Shown: positions 42,929-51,161 of the stretch, piece after piece
Position numbering within the stretch: position 1 is the stretch's first letter
Layout of the letters: every line of letters starts with the position of its first letter
Source: Kitasatospora phosalacinea
GTDB taxonomy: Bacteria; Actinomycetota; Actinomycetes; Streptomycetales; Streptomycetaceae
Direction: 5' to 3'
NCBI RefSeq assembly: GCF_000717185.1
Contig: NZ_JNYE01000038.1
Span: 1 to 58,291 of the forward strand
Length of the DNA stretch: 58,291 nt
Translations under genes and position numbers: made by a program
Notes under the pieces: generated by a model
The model's database searches: none
What the model saw: the letters and a program-made list of their open reading frames with translations, nothing else
What the model was told of the DNA's origin: nothing

Positions 42929-45292
42929 TCAGCGCAGTCCGAGCCGCTCGGCCAGGTACGGCCCGGTGCGGCTGTCGGGGGAGGCGGCGACGGCGGCGGG
43001 GGTCCCGGTGGCGAGGACGCGGCCGCCCGCGGTGCCGCCGCCGGGGCCGAGGTCGATGACGTGGTCGGCTCCGGCGATCAGGTCGAGGTCGTGTTCGGCG
43101 ACCAGGACGGTGGCGCCCGCGTCGACCAGGCGGTGGAGCTGGGCGGTGAGGACCTCGCTGTCGGCGGGGTGCAGGCCGGTGGTGGGTTCGTCCAGCAGGT
43201 AGAGGGTGCGGCGGCGGTGGGCGTGCTGGAGTTCGGCGGCGAGCTTGACGCGCTGGGCCTCGCCGCCGGAGAGTTCGGGCGCGGGCTGGCCGAGGCGCAG
43301 GTAGCCGAGGCCGACCTGCTGGAGGGTGGTGAGGACGCGCCGGGCGGCCGGGGTGTCGGCGAGGAACGCGGCGGCCTCGTCGACGGTCAGGGCGAGGACG
43401 TCGGCGACGGTCGCGCCGCGGTAGGTGACCTGGAGGGTCTGCGGGTCGTAGCGGCTGCCGCCGCAGTCCGGGCAGGGGCTCCAGGCGGTGGGCAGGAACA
43501 GCAGCTCGACCTCGATCGCGCCCGCGCCCTCGCAGGTGGGGCAGCGCCCGGCGGCCACGTTGAAGGAGAACCGGCCCGCGCCGTAGCCGCGCGCCCTCGC
43601 CTCCTCGGTGGCGGCGAACAGCTTGCGGACGGTGTCCAGCAGGCCGGTGTAGGTGGCCAGGTTGGAGCGCGGGGTGCGGCCCAGCGGCGTCTGGTCGAAG
43701 CTCACCACCCGCTGCGCGTCCGGGTGCGCGGCCACCGCCGCGAGCAGCGTCGACTTGCCCGCGCCCGAGACGCCGGTGACGGCGGTGAGCACGCCCAGCG
43801 GCACGTCCGCGTCCAGGCCGCGCAGGTTGTGCCGGGTGACGCCGCGCAGCCGCAGCACGCCGGTGGGGGTGCGGCCGCGGGACGGCGGCGGGGGCGGCGG
43901 GTCGAACAGGAAGCGGCGGGTGGCGGAGGCCGCCACCGCGCGCAGGCCCTCCACCGGGCCGCTGTGCAGGATCCGGCCGCCGCCGCTGCCCGCGGCCGGG
44001 CCGACGTCCACCAGCCAGTCGGCGCCGCGCACCACCGCCATGTCGTGCTCGACCACGAACACCGAGTTGCCCGCGGCCCGCAGTTCGGCCAGGACGCGCC
44101 GCAGTGCCTCGGTGTCGGCCGGGTGCAGGCCCGCCGAGGGCTCGTCCAGGACGTACACCACGCCGAACAGGCCGGAGCGCAACTGGGTGGCCAGGCGCAG
44201 GCGTTGGAGTTCGCCGGTGGAGAGGGTGGGGGCGGCGCGGTCGAGCGAGAGGTAGCCGAGGCCGAGGCGGTCCAGGGCGGTGAGGCGGTCGGCGAGGTCG
44301 GCGGTGATCAGGGCGGCGGGCCCCTCCCCGGCGGTGTGCGGGCGCAGCAGCGCGGCGAGCCGGTCGGCGGGCAGGGCGGCCAGGCCGGTGACGTCCAGCC
44401 CGGCGAAGGTGACGGCGAGCGCTTCGGGGCGCAGCCGGTGGCCGTGGCAGTGCGGGCAGGTGGACTGCTCCAGGAAGGCGGCGGCCCGGGTGCGGGCGGC
44501 CTCGCTGCGGGACTCGGCGAACGCCTTGAGGACCAGGCGGCGGGCGCTGCTGTACTTGCCGCGGTAGGGGCGTTGGACGCGGCCGGGTTCGCGCTCGGGG
44601 TGGACGGTGACGACCGGCTGCTCGTCGGTGAACAGGATCCACTCCCGTTCGGCGGCGGGCAGTTCGCGCCAGGGCCGGTCCAGGTCGTGGCCGAGCGCGC
44701 CGAGGATGTCGCGCAGGTTCTTGCCCTGCCAGGCGCCGGGCCAGGACGCGACGGCGCCCTGCCGGATCGACAGCGCGTCGTCGGGGACGAGCGAGCGCTC
44801 GGTGACCCGGTGCAGCACGCCCTGCCCGTGGCACTCCGGGCAGGCCCCGGCCGGGGTGTTCGGCGAGAACGCGTCGGAGTCCAGCCGCGGCGCGCCGGGC
44901 GGGTACGTGCCGCAGCGGGAGAGCAGCATCCGCAGCAGGTTGGACGTGGTGCTGATGGTGCCGACGGTGGAGCGCGAGGAGGGGACGGAGCGGCGCTGCT
45001 CCAGGGCGACGGCCGGGGGCATGCCGGTCACCGCGTCCACCCGCGGGGCCTCGACCTGGCGCAGCAGGCGGCGGGCGTAGGGCGAGACCGACTCCAGGTA
45101 GCGGTGCTGGGCCTGGGCGAACAGGGTGCCGAAGGCCAGCGAGGACTTGCCGGAGCCGGAGACGCCGGTGAACGCGACCACCGCTCCGCGCGGCACCGCC
45201 ACCGTCACGTTCCGCAGGTTGTGCACCCGGGCGCCGCGCACCCGCACCATGCCGTCGTCCGTGCCGTCGTGGTGGATCTCGCTGTGGTTCAC
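42929..45292 (-). CDS. UvrA2-like excinuclease ABC ATPase
   Basis: A 787-residue protein with two ABC cassettes. Walker A motifs are GVSGSGKSS (43-51) and GVSGAGKST; signature motifs are LSTGELQRLRL and LSGGEAQRVKL. Zinc-finger pairs CPECHG, CPHCHG and CPTCEG/CPDCGG are present. It is about 160 residues shorter than standard UvrA because the region after LLSRCGTYP goes straight to the CPECHG finger, omitting the UvrB-binding insert. That is a feature of UvrA2 and drug-resistance UvrA relatives. The GTG at 45292 has no clear ribosome site. It may protect DNA rather than perform classical excision repair. Confidence 0.88.
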   Translation of the reverse strand: MNHSEIHHDGTDDGMVRVRGARVHNLRNVTVAVPRGAVVAFTGVSGSGKSSLAFGTLFAQAQHRYLESVSPYARRLLRQVEAPRVDAVTGMPPAVALEQRRSVPSSRSTVGTISTTSNLLRMLLSRCGTYPPGAPRLDSDAFSPNTPAGACPECHGQGVLHRVTERSLVPDDALSIRQGAVASWPGAWQGKNLRDILGALGHDLDRPWRELPAAEREWILFTDEQPVVTVHPEREPGRVQRPYRGKYSSARRLVLKAFAESRSEAARTRAAAFLEQSTCPHCHGHRLRPEALAVTFAGLDVTGLAALPADRLAALLRPHTAGEGPAALITADLADRLTALDRLGLGYLSLDRAAPTLSTGELQRLRLATQLRSGLFGVVYVLDEPSAGLHPADTEALRRVLAELRAAGNSVFVVEHDMAVVRGADWLVDVGPAAGSGGGRILHSGPVEGLRAVAASATRRFLFDPPPPPPSRGRTPTGVLRLRGVTRHNLRGLDADVPLGVLTAVTGVSGAGKSTLLAAVAAHPDAQRVVSFDQTPLGRTPRSNLATYTGLLDTVRKLFAATEEARARGYGAGRFSFNVAAGRCPTCEGAGAIEVELLFLPTAWSPCPDCGGSRYDPQTLQVTYRGATVADVLALTVDEAAAFLADTPAARRVLTTLQQVGLGYLRLGQPAPELSGGEAQRVKLAAELQHAHRRRTLYLLDEPTTGLHPADSEVLTAQLHRLVDAGATVLVAEHDLDLIAGADHVIDLGPGGGTAGGRVLATGTPAAVAASPDSRTGPYLAERLGLR

Positions 45293-45344
45293 CGCGCCAC
45301 GCTAACCCGGGGGTGGGCGCGGCAGGGGGAGCGGCGCGGAGGGT

Positions 45345-45366
45345 GAAAGTTTCTGAAAGGAGTTTC
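45345..45366. promoter_or_regulatory. GAAAGTTTC-type element upstream of the amylase gene
   Basis: The palindrome GAAAGTTTC (45345-45353) is followed one base later by GAAAGGAGTTTC (45355-45366). Similar elements precede Streptomyces polysaccharide hydrolase genes. It stands out as AT-rich in a GC-rich context, 207 bp before the ATG. Confidence 0.35.
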
Positions 45367-45572
45367 GGCGATGGAGGGGTGAGCTGGCGGGATGGTTGGG
45401 AGGTGTATACCTTTTCAGCCGATTGGCTACCCGGTTTTTGTTTCCGGCGAGTGTGGATCCGAACGCAAGAAGATGAAATTTCTTGCACGGATGTCTTGAC
45501 GGTGCGTCGCGCCGGGGTGGATCGTCTTCCCGTTCCCTCCTCAAGTCCCCCACCACCTTGGGAGATTCGCCG

Positions 45573-47741
45573 ATGTCCCCTGTCCGTAGAACCTTGCCCG
45601 TGGCGGCCGCAGCCGGCGCACTGGTGCTGGGCGTGCTGCTGCCGCTCGGCCTGCAGGGCACCGCGCAGGCCGCCGCCACCCCCAACGGCGGCGACGTGAT
45701 AGCCAACCTGTTCCAGTGGAACTGGAACTCGGTGGCCTCCGAGTGCACCGACGTCCTGGGGCCGAAGGGCTACGGGGCGGTGCAGGTGGCCCCGCCGCAG
45801 GAGTCGATCTCGCTGCCCGGGCACCCCTGGTGGGAGGTCTACCAGCCGGTCTCGTACCACCTGAACAGCCGGATGGGCACCGACGCGCAGTTCCGGGCGA
45901 TGGTGACGGCCTGCCACGACGCGGGCGTGAAGGTGTACGCCGACGCGGTGATCAACCACATGGCGGGCAGCAACCAGAGCAGCACCACCGGCTACGGCGG
46001 CTCGGCCTTCAGCCCGTCCGCGTACAGCTACTCGGCGGTGCCCTACAGCAAGTCGGACTTCCACGGCTCCCCGCCGTGCCCCAACTCCGACCTGGGCATC
46101 AACGACTGGAACAACGTCGCCCAGGTCCAGGAGTGCCAGCTGCTCAACCTGGAGGACCTGAACACCGAGAGCGACTACGTCCGCGGCAAGATCGCCGGGT
46201 ACCTCAACGCCCTGATCGGCGCGGGCGTCGACGGCTTCCGGGTGGACGCGGCCAAGCACATCGCGCAGGCCGACATGGGCAACATCGTCTCCCGGCTCAA
46301 CGACACCCGGTGGGGCGGGCGCCCGTACGTCTACCAGGAGATCTTCCCGGGCAGCGGCGGCCAGTTGGCGCCCGCCGCCTTCGAGGGCAACGGCAGCGTG
46401 CTGGAGTTCACCTACGCCTCCAAGCTCTCCCAGCAGTTCAACGGCAACATCGCCAACCTCAAGACCTTCGGCCAGAGTTGGGGCTTCGAGCCGAGCGACA
46501 AGTCCGCCGTCATGGTGACCAACCACGACCTGGAGCGCGACAAGGCCACCCTGACGTACAACGACGGCTCCAAGTACCGGCTGGCGCACGTCTTCGAACT
46601 CGCCTGGGGCTACGGCACCCCGCAGGTCTACGCGGGCTACCGGTTCAACAACAAGGACGACTCGCCGCCCGCCGACGGCAACGGCTTCGTCACCGACGTC
46701 AACTGCGCCAACAACACCTGGACCTGCACCGACCGCGACCGGGGCATCTCCAACATGGTCGGCTGGCACAACGCCACCAAGGGCCAGGCCGTCGCCAACT
46801 GGTGGGACAACGGCAGCAACGCGATCGCCTTCAGCCGCGGCAGCAAGGGCTGGGTCGCCATCAACAACAGCGGCTCCGCGGTCACCCAGACCTTCACCAC
46901 CGGCCTCGCCGCCGGCACCTACTGCGACGTCATCCACGGCGACCTCAGCGGCTCCAACTGCACCGGCCCGACCGTGAGCGTGGACGGCTCCGGCAAGGCG
47001 ACGGTCACCGTCAACGCGGGCGACGCGGTCGCGCTCCACACCGCCACCACCGGCACCGCGAGCCCCAGCCCTAGCGCCAGTGCCAGCCCCTCGGCGTCCG
47101 CCAGCCCGACCGACCCCAGCGGGACGGTCACCGAGGGCTTCAACGCGACCAAGACCACCGTGACCGGCCAGAACGTCTACCTGGTCGGCTCGGTCGCCCA
47201 GCTCGGCAACTGGAACCCGAACGCGGCGATCGCGCTCTCCCCGGCCGGCTACCCCGTGTGGAGCGGCAGCGTCCAACTGCCCGCCAACACCGCCTTCGAG
47301 TACAAGTACATCGTCAAGGACGCCGCCGGGAACGTCACTTGGGAGAGCGGCGCCAACCGCAGCGCCAACTCCGGCACCACCGGCGGTACGCTGAACGACA
47401 GTTGGGGCACCGCCACCGCCACCGCGACGGCCACCCCCACCGCCACCGGCCAGGTCACGGTGAACTTCTCCGAGAACAGGACCACCGTGGTCGGCCAGAA
47501 CGTCTACCTGGTCGGCTCGACCGCCCAGCTCGGCAGCTGGAACCCCGCCGGCGCGCTGCTGATGTCCTCGGCGTCGTACCCGAACTGGAAGCTCACGCTG
47601 ACCCTGCCCGCGAGCACCGCCTTCGAGTACAAGTACATCGTCAAGGACGCCGCCGGGAACGTCACTTGGGAGAGCGGCGCGAACCGCACCTACACCACCG
47701 GCGCCTCCGGGACGACCACCCTCAACGACAGCTGGAAGTAA
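45573..47741 (+). CDS. Secreted GH13 alpha-amylase with two CBM20 domains
   Basis: A 722-residue exported starch hydrolase. A signal peptide (about 1-33) is followed by a GH13 catalytic domain with the nucleophile Asp225 (GFRVDAAKH), the acid/base Glu256 (YVYQEIFPG) and the third acidic Asp319 (VTNHD). A Ser/Ala/Pro linker (SPSPSASASPS) and two CBM20 starch-binding modules (about 525-612 and 626-722) follow, each with NVYLVGS, AQLG and YKYIVKDAAGNVTWESGANR. The two modules are near-duplicates. The ATG follows GGGAG. A promoter may lie at TTGACG (45496-45501). A strong terminator follows. Confidence 0.95.
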   Translation: MSPVRRTLPVAAAAGALVLGVLLPLGLQGTAQAAATPNGGDVIANLFQWNWNSVASECTDVLGPKGYGAVQVAPPQESISLPGHPWWEVYQPVSYHLNSRMGTDAQFRAMVTACHDAGVKVYADAVINHMAGSNQSSTTGYGGSAFSPSAYSYSAVPYSKSDFHGSPPCPNSDLGINDWNNVAQVQECQLLNLEDLNTESDYVRGKIAGYLNALIGAGVDGFRVDAAKHIAQADMGNIVSRLNDTRWGGRPYVYQEIFPGSGGQLAPAAFEGNGSVLEFTYASKLSQQFNGNIANLKTFGQSWGFEPSDKSAVMVTNHDLERDKATLTYNDGSKYRLAHVFELAWGYGTPQVYAGYRFNNKDDSPPADGNGFVTDVNCANNTWTCTDRDRGISNMVGWHNATKGQAVANWWDNGSNAIAFSRGSKGWVAINNSGSAVTQTFTTGLAAGTYCDVIHGDLSGSNCTGPTVSVDGSGKATVTVNAGDAVALHTATTGTASPSPSASASPSASASPTDPSGTVTEGFNATKTTVTGQNVYLVGSVAQLGNWNPNAAIALSPAGYPVWSGSVQLPANTAFEYKYIVKDAAGNVTWESGANRSANSGTTGGTLNDSWGTATATATATPTATGQVTVNFSENRTTVVGQNVYLVGSTAQLGSWNPAGALLMSSASYPNWKLTLTLPASTAFEYKYIVKDAAGNVTWESGANRTYTTGASGTTTLNDSWK

Positions 47742-47773
47742 CCCCCGCCCGGGGCACGAGACCCCCACGGAAT

Positions 47774-47807
47774 GAGGCCGCCACCCCGCTTCGGGGGTGG
47801 CGGCCTC
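47774..47807 (+). terminator. 14-bp stem terminator after the amylase gene
   Basis: Arms 47774-47787 and 47794-47807 are perfectly complementary around GCTTCG. The hairpin is shared with the convergent response-regulator locus. Confidence 0.88.
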
Positions 47808-47850
47808 GCCGTCGTCGGACGGGGGAGGGGCGGGGAGGGGCGGGGGAGGT

Positions 47851-48315
47851 TCAGCCCCGGGAGCGGCGTTCGCGGTGCAGTTCGACGAAGGAGGCGACCT
47901 TGGCCCGCACCGCCCACGGGTCGACGGGCTTCGGGATGAAGTCGGCGGCGCCCGCGGCGTACGCGCGCATCGCGTGGTCGGAGTCGCTGCCGATGGCGGT
48001 CACGAAGACGATCGGGATGTCGCGGGTGCGGGCGCGGCTCCGGATGTGCGCGGCGGTCTCGTAGCCGTCCATGCCGGGCATCTGTACGTCGAGCAGGATC
48101 GCGGCGTAACCGTCGGGCTCCATCAGCGCCCGCAGCGCCTCGGGGCCGGAGGTCGCGGAGACCAACTGGTGCCCGTGCGGGCCGAGTAGCGCCTCCAGCA
48201 CGGTCAGGTTCTCCGGACGGTCGTCCACCAGCAGGATCTTGGGCGGCGGGCCGTCGCCGGGCTCCGCCCCGGTGGCGGGCGGCGGGGCCGCGGAGGTGTC
48301 CTGCTGCTGCTCCAC
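47851..48315 (-). CDS. Response regulator receiver domain, C-terminal piece of a split gene
   Basis: A 154-residue REC domain. It has KILLVDDRPEN, the phosphoacceptor Asp in AILLDVQMPGMDG, the conserved Thr in VFVTAIG, and Lys in FIPKPVDP. Only a short tail follows, so it has no DNA-binding domain of its own. Its frame begins with a coiled-coil stretch (LLQRQLALVEQQQ) that looks like a direct continuation of the coiled coil encoded upstream in another frame. The GTG at 48315 has no ribosome site. It is probably the C-terminal half of a longer protein. Confidence 0.8.
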   Translation of the reverse strand: MEQQQDTSAAPPPATGAEPGDGPPPKILLVDDRPENLTVLEALLGPHGHQLVSATSGPEALRALMEPDGYAAILLDVQMPGMDGYETAAHIRSRARTRDIPIVFVTAIGSDSDHAMRAYAAGAADFIPKPVDPWAVRAKVASFVELHRERRSRG

Positions 48316-49076
48316 CAGGGCGAGTTGGCGCTGCAGCAGTCCGACCGGACCCTGGCCCGGTCGGACTGCTCGCGGGCGCGGTCGGACTGCTCGGCCAACT
48401 GTTCGGCCCGCTCGGCCCGTTCGACGCTCCCGGTGTCGCCGGTGTCGCCGGTGTCGCCGGTGCTCCCGGCGAGGGCAGCGAGGGCGGCGAGCGCCCGGTC
48501 GGCCCGGTCAGCCTGCTCGTCGGCCTGCTCGATCTCCCGTGCGGCGGAGTGCAGTTGGCCTTCGAGCTGGCACACCGCCCGGCCGATCGACCGGGCGACC
48601 CGCAGCGCCGCCATCCGCGCCCGGGACAGCCGCTCGCGGACGGCCGGGTCGGGGGCGCCGGGGGCGTCGCCGTGCACGGCGACCAGCAGGGCCTCGACGA
48701 ACTCCCACGGCGGGATGCGCCCGGCCGCGAGGTAGCCCGCCAGCGCGTCCGGGCCCAGGCCGCAGCGGGTGGCGAACTCGTCCGCCGGGGTGTCCAGGCG
48801 GCGGAAGAGCGCCCGCAGCTCCTCGGCGAACTCCAGCCGCTCCCGGCCGAGTTCGGTGCCGAGCGGCGGAAGGCCGTCGACGGCCGTCACCAGGCGCACC
48901 CCGTCGGCACCCGTACCAGTACCCGCACCCGTACCCGTACCCGTACCCGCACCCGTGTACCTCCGCTCGCTCCACGCGTTCCGGTCGGCCCGCCCGCCGC
49001 GTCCGGGCAGCGCGAAGCCATCCGGCAGCAAGGGTGCGCGGTCACCCGTGACCGCGCCCGGCCGAGACGGTGACAA
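48204..49076 (-). CDS. HTH-like and coiled-coil protein, N-terminal piece of the split response regulator
   Basis: The frame runs from a TTG at 49076; GTG at 48899 is a more likely start, since the preceding residues are a repeat-encoded Gly/Thr/Ala run. Real features are a helical block beginning FAEELRALFRRLDTPADEFATRCGLGPDALAGYLAAGR, an HTH-like segment common in Streptomyces regulators, then a coiled coil (AALAALAGSTGDTG, ERAERAEQLAEQSDRAREQSDRARVRSD). After about 48340 the reading becomes Ser/Arg/Pro noise while the coiled coil and REC domain continue in the other frame. A frameshift, real or from sequencing, best explains this. Confidence 0.6.
   Translation of the reverse strand: MSPSRPGAVTGDRAPLLPDGFALPGRGGRADRNAWSERRYTGAGTGTGTGAGTGTGADGVRLVTAVDGLPPLGTELGRERLEFAEELRALFRRLDTPADEFATRCGLGPDALAGYLAAGRIPPWEFVEALLVAVHGDAPGAPDPAVRERLSRARMAALRVARSIGRAVCQLEGQLHSAAREIEQADEQADRADRALAALAALAGSTGDTGDTGDTGSVERAERAEQLAEQSDRAREQSDRARVRSDCCSANSPWWSSSRTPPRPRRPPPGRSPATARRPRSCWWTTVRRT
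48907..48960. repeat. Hexamer repeat (GTACCC/GCACCC)n
   Basis: About eight hexamers with alternating T/C at position two. They encode a TGTGAG-type stretch in the N-terminal frame of the split regulator, or lie in its 5' leader if the GTG at 48899 is the start. Confidence 0.7.
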
Positions 49077-49573
49077 TACGACATTGGCAGGTGAATTGAC
49101 GCCGGGTCAGGTCACGGTTCGGGGGCGTTCGGAGGCGCACGGACTCGCCGGGGCGGTGCGACGCGCTCGCGAGGCGCGGGTGCGGCCCGCGGCGGCGGGG
49201 CCTGCCGCGGTGCTCAGGAAGGCTGTCCGGAAAGGAAGTTGGGGCGGGACGGGGCGCACCGGTGGGCGGGGGAGGTCGCCGGTGCGGGCTCCGGGCCGGA
49301 CCGCTCGGGCGGCGGCCGGCTGCGGCCGGCTGCGACCGGCTGCGGCCGACTGCGGCGGCCCGGCGCCGGGCCCGACCGGCAGCCCCGGCGGTCGGCGGGA
49401 ACCGCTGGTCGGCCGGGACCGGCGTGCGCGGCCCCGTGTGCCGACGGGCGCGCGCCGGTGTGCGCTGCGCCATCGGACGCACTCCGGCGGGCCGCAGCCG
49501 GGCGCGGGCGGGGCGGGGCGTGACGATCGGCCCAGAGCCTCCGCGCGCCCGGTGCGGGGGAGGAAGGTGCGTC
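49077..49573. other. Divergent intergenic region before the FAD oxidase
   Basis: It lies between the split response regulator and the Tat-exported oxidase. It contains a 10-bp-period repeat (GGCTGCGGCC type, 49318-49357, in phase with the DNA helix). No gene was recognised. Confidence 0.6.
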
Positions 49574-51094
49574 GTGACAATGGACCGTCGTCGTTTTCTG
49601 GCCGTCGGCACAGCGGTGGGGGTGGGGCTGGTGGCGGGTGCGTCCCCGGCACGGGCCCGGGGCGGGGCCGGGGCGGTGGAGGCGTTCCCGGCCCGGCAGC
49701 GGGGCCTGCGGGCCGCCCCGCCGGACTGGCAGGCGCTGCGGCAGCGCCTCGGCGACCGGCTGGTGCTACCCGCCGACCCCGGCTACGGGACGGCACGGCT
49801 GGGCTTCAACGAACTGGACGACGGCCAGTTCCCGGGCGCGGTCGCCAGGTGCGCCACCGCCGACGACGTCCGGGCCTGCCTGGACGTGGCCCGCGGCCAC
49901 GGCATCCCGATCGCCGCCCGCAGCGGCGGCCACAGCTACCTCGGCTACAGCGTGCCCGACCGCGGCCTGGTGATCGACCTGCGCGCGATGAACACCGTCC
50001 GGGTCCGCCCCGACGGCCGGGCCGAGGTCGGCGCGGGCGCCCGGCTGATCGAGGTGTACGCGGGCCTGGCCGCGGCCGGACGGCTGCTGCCCGGCGGGAG
50101 CTGCCCCACCGTCGGCATCGGCGGGCTCACCCTGGGCGGCGGCATCGGCGTCCTGGCCCGCAAGTACGGCCTCACCTGCGACCGGCTCGACGCCGCCGAG
50201 GTCGTCACCGCCGACTCCTGCGTGCGCACCGCCGATGCCGAGCACGAGGACGGCCTGCACTGGGCGCTGCGCGGCGGCGGGGGCGGCAACTTCGGCGTGG
50301 TCACCCGCTTCACCTTCGACACCCCGCCCGCGCCCGGCCTGACCGTCTTCATCGTGCCGTTCCCCGCCGGGTCCGTCGCCCAGGTGATCGGCGGCTGGCA
50401 GCAGTGGGTCGCCGACGCGCCGCCCGAGCTGTGGGCCAGCTGCCAGGTCTCCGGCGGCAACCCGCCGACCTGCCGGATCGTCGGCTGCTGGGTCGGCGAC
50501 CCGTCCGGCGCGAACCAGCAGGTCGACCGCCTGGTGCGGCTGGCCGGCACCGCGCCCACCGGACGCACCGTCGCCGCCAAGGACTACCTGGACGCGATGA
50601 AGTTCATGGCGGGGTGCGCCAACGACACGATCGCCCAGTGCCACCCCACCTGGGAGGGCGGACGGCTCACCCGCACCGGGTTCGTCGCGGTCTCCCGGAT
50701 GTTCGGCCCCGGCCCGGTCGACCCGGCCCGGCTGACCGAGCTGATGACCGGCCGCACCGGCGTCGACCTGCTGCTCGACTCGCTCGGCGGCGCGGTCGGC
50801 GAGCTCGCGCCCGACGCGACGGCCTTCCCGCACCGCGGCTCGCTCGCCAGCGCCCAGGTCTACGCGGGCGCGACCGCGGCCACCGAGGACCGCGTCCGCG
50901 CCACCGTCGACGAGGTCCGCGACGGCCTCGCCCGCCTCGGCGCCCACGGCGCGTACGTCAACTACATCGACGCGACGCTCCCGGACTGGGGGCGCGCCTA
51001 CTACGGCGCGAACCTGCCGCGGCTGCAGCGGGTGGCCCGGCAGTACGACCCGGACGGGGTGTTCGCCTTCCCGCAGTCGGTCACGGCAGTCTGA
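49574..51094 (+). CDS. Tat-exported FAD-binding oxidoreductase (BBE type)
   Basis: A 506-residue FAD-linked oxidase. The twin-arginine signal MDRRRFLAVGTAVGVGLVAG includes the RRxFL motif. The PCMH FAD-binding half has PIAARSGGHSYLGYS and CPTVGIGGLTLGGGIGVLARKYG. The His in RSGGHS and the Cys in PGGSCPTVGIGG could bind FAD bicovalently, as in berberine-bridge enzymes. A C-terminal BBE block ends VNYIDATLPDWGRAYYG. The substrate is unknown (sugars or aromatic alcohols in relatives). The GTG at 49574 follows GGAGGAAGG. Confidence 0.93.
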   Translation: MTMDRRRFLAVGTAVGVGLVAGASPARARGGAGAVEAFPARQRGLRAAPPDWQALRQRLGDRLVLPADPGYGTARLGFNELDDGQFPGAVARCATADDVRACLDVARGHGIPIAARSGGHSYLGYSVPDRGLVIDLRAMNTVRVRPDGRAEVGAGARLIEVYAGLAAAGRLLPGGSCPTVGIGGLTLGGGIGVLARKYGLTCDRLDAAEVVTADSCVRTADAEHEDGLHWALRGGGGGNFGVVTRFTFDTPPAPGLTVFIVPFPAGSVAQVIGGWQQWVADAPPELWASCQVSGGNPPTCRIVGCWVGDPSGANQQVDRLVRLAGTAPTGRTVAAKDYLDAMKFMAGCANDTIAQCHPTWEGGRLTRTGFVAVSRMFGPGPVDPARLTELMTGRTGVDLLLDSLGGAVGELAPDATAFPHRGSLASAQVYAGATAATEDRVRATVDEVRDGLARLGAHGAYVNYIDATLPDWGRAYYGANLPRLQRVARQYDPDGVFAFPQSVTAV

Positions 51095-51110
51095 GACGCG
51101 GGTCGTGCCA

Positions 51111-51160
51111 TCAGGGGCCCGCCGTTCCCCGAGCCCCTGAGTACGCGCCCCCGAGGGGCT
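51111..51160. terminator. Possible hairpin between convergent genes
   Basis: TCAGGGGC (51111-51118) pairs with GCCCCTGA (51133-51140). Alternatively, AGCCCCT pairs with AGGGGCT (51154-51160). These lie between the FAD oxidase and the convergent hydrolase gene. Confidence 0.45.
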
Positions 51161-51161
51161 G

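Noticed and set aside
42852..47768. Very long open minus-strand frame across the UvrA2-like and amylase loci
   Set aside because: It has no consistent family signal. It runs opposite to the amylase gene and in another frame of the UvrA2-like gene; long open frames are expected by chance in such GC-rich DNA.
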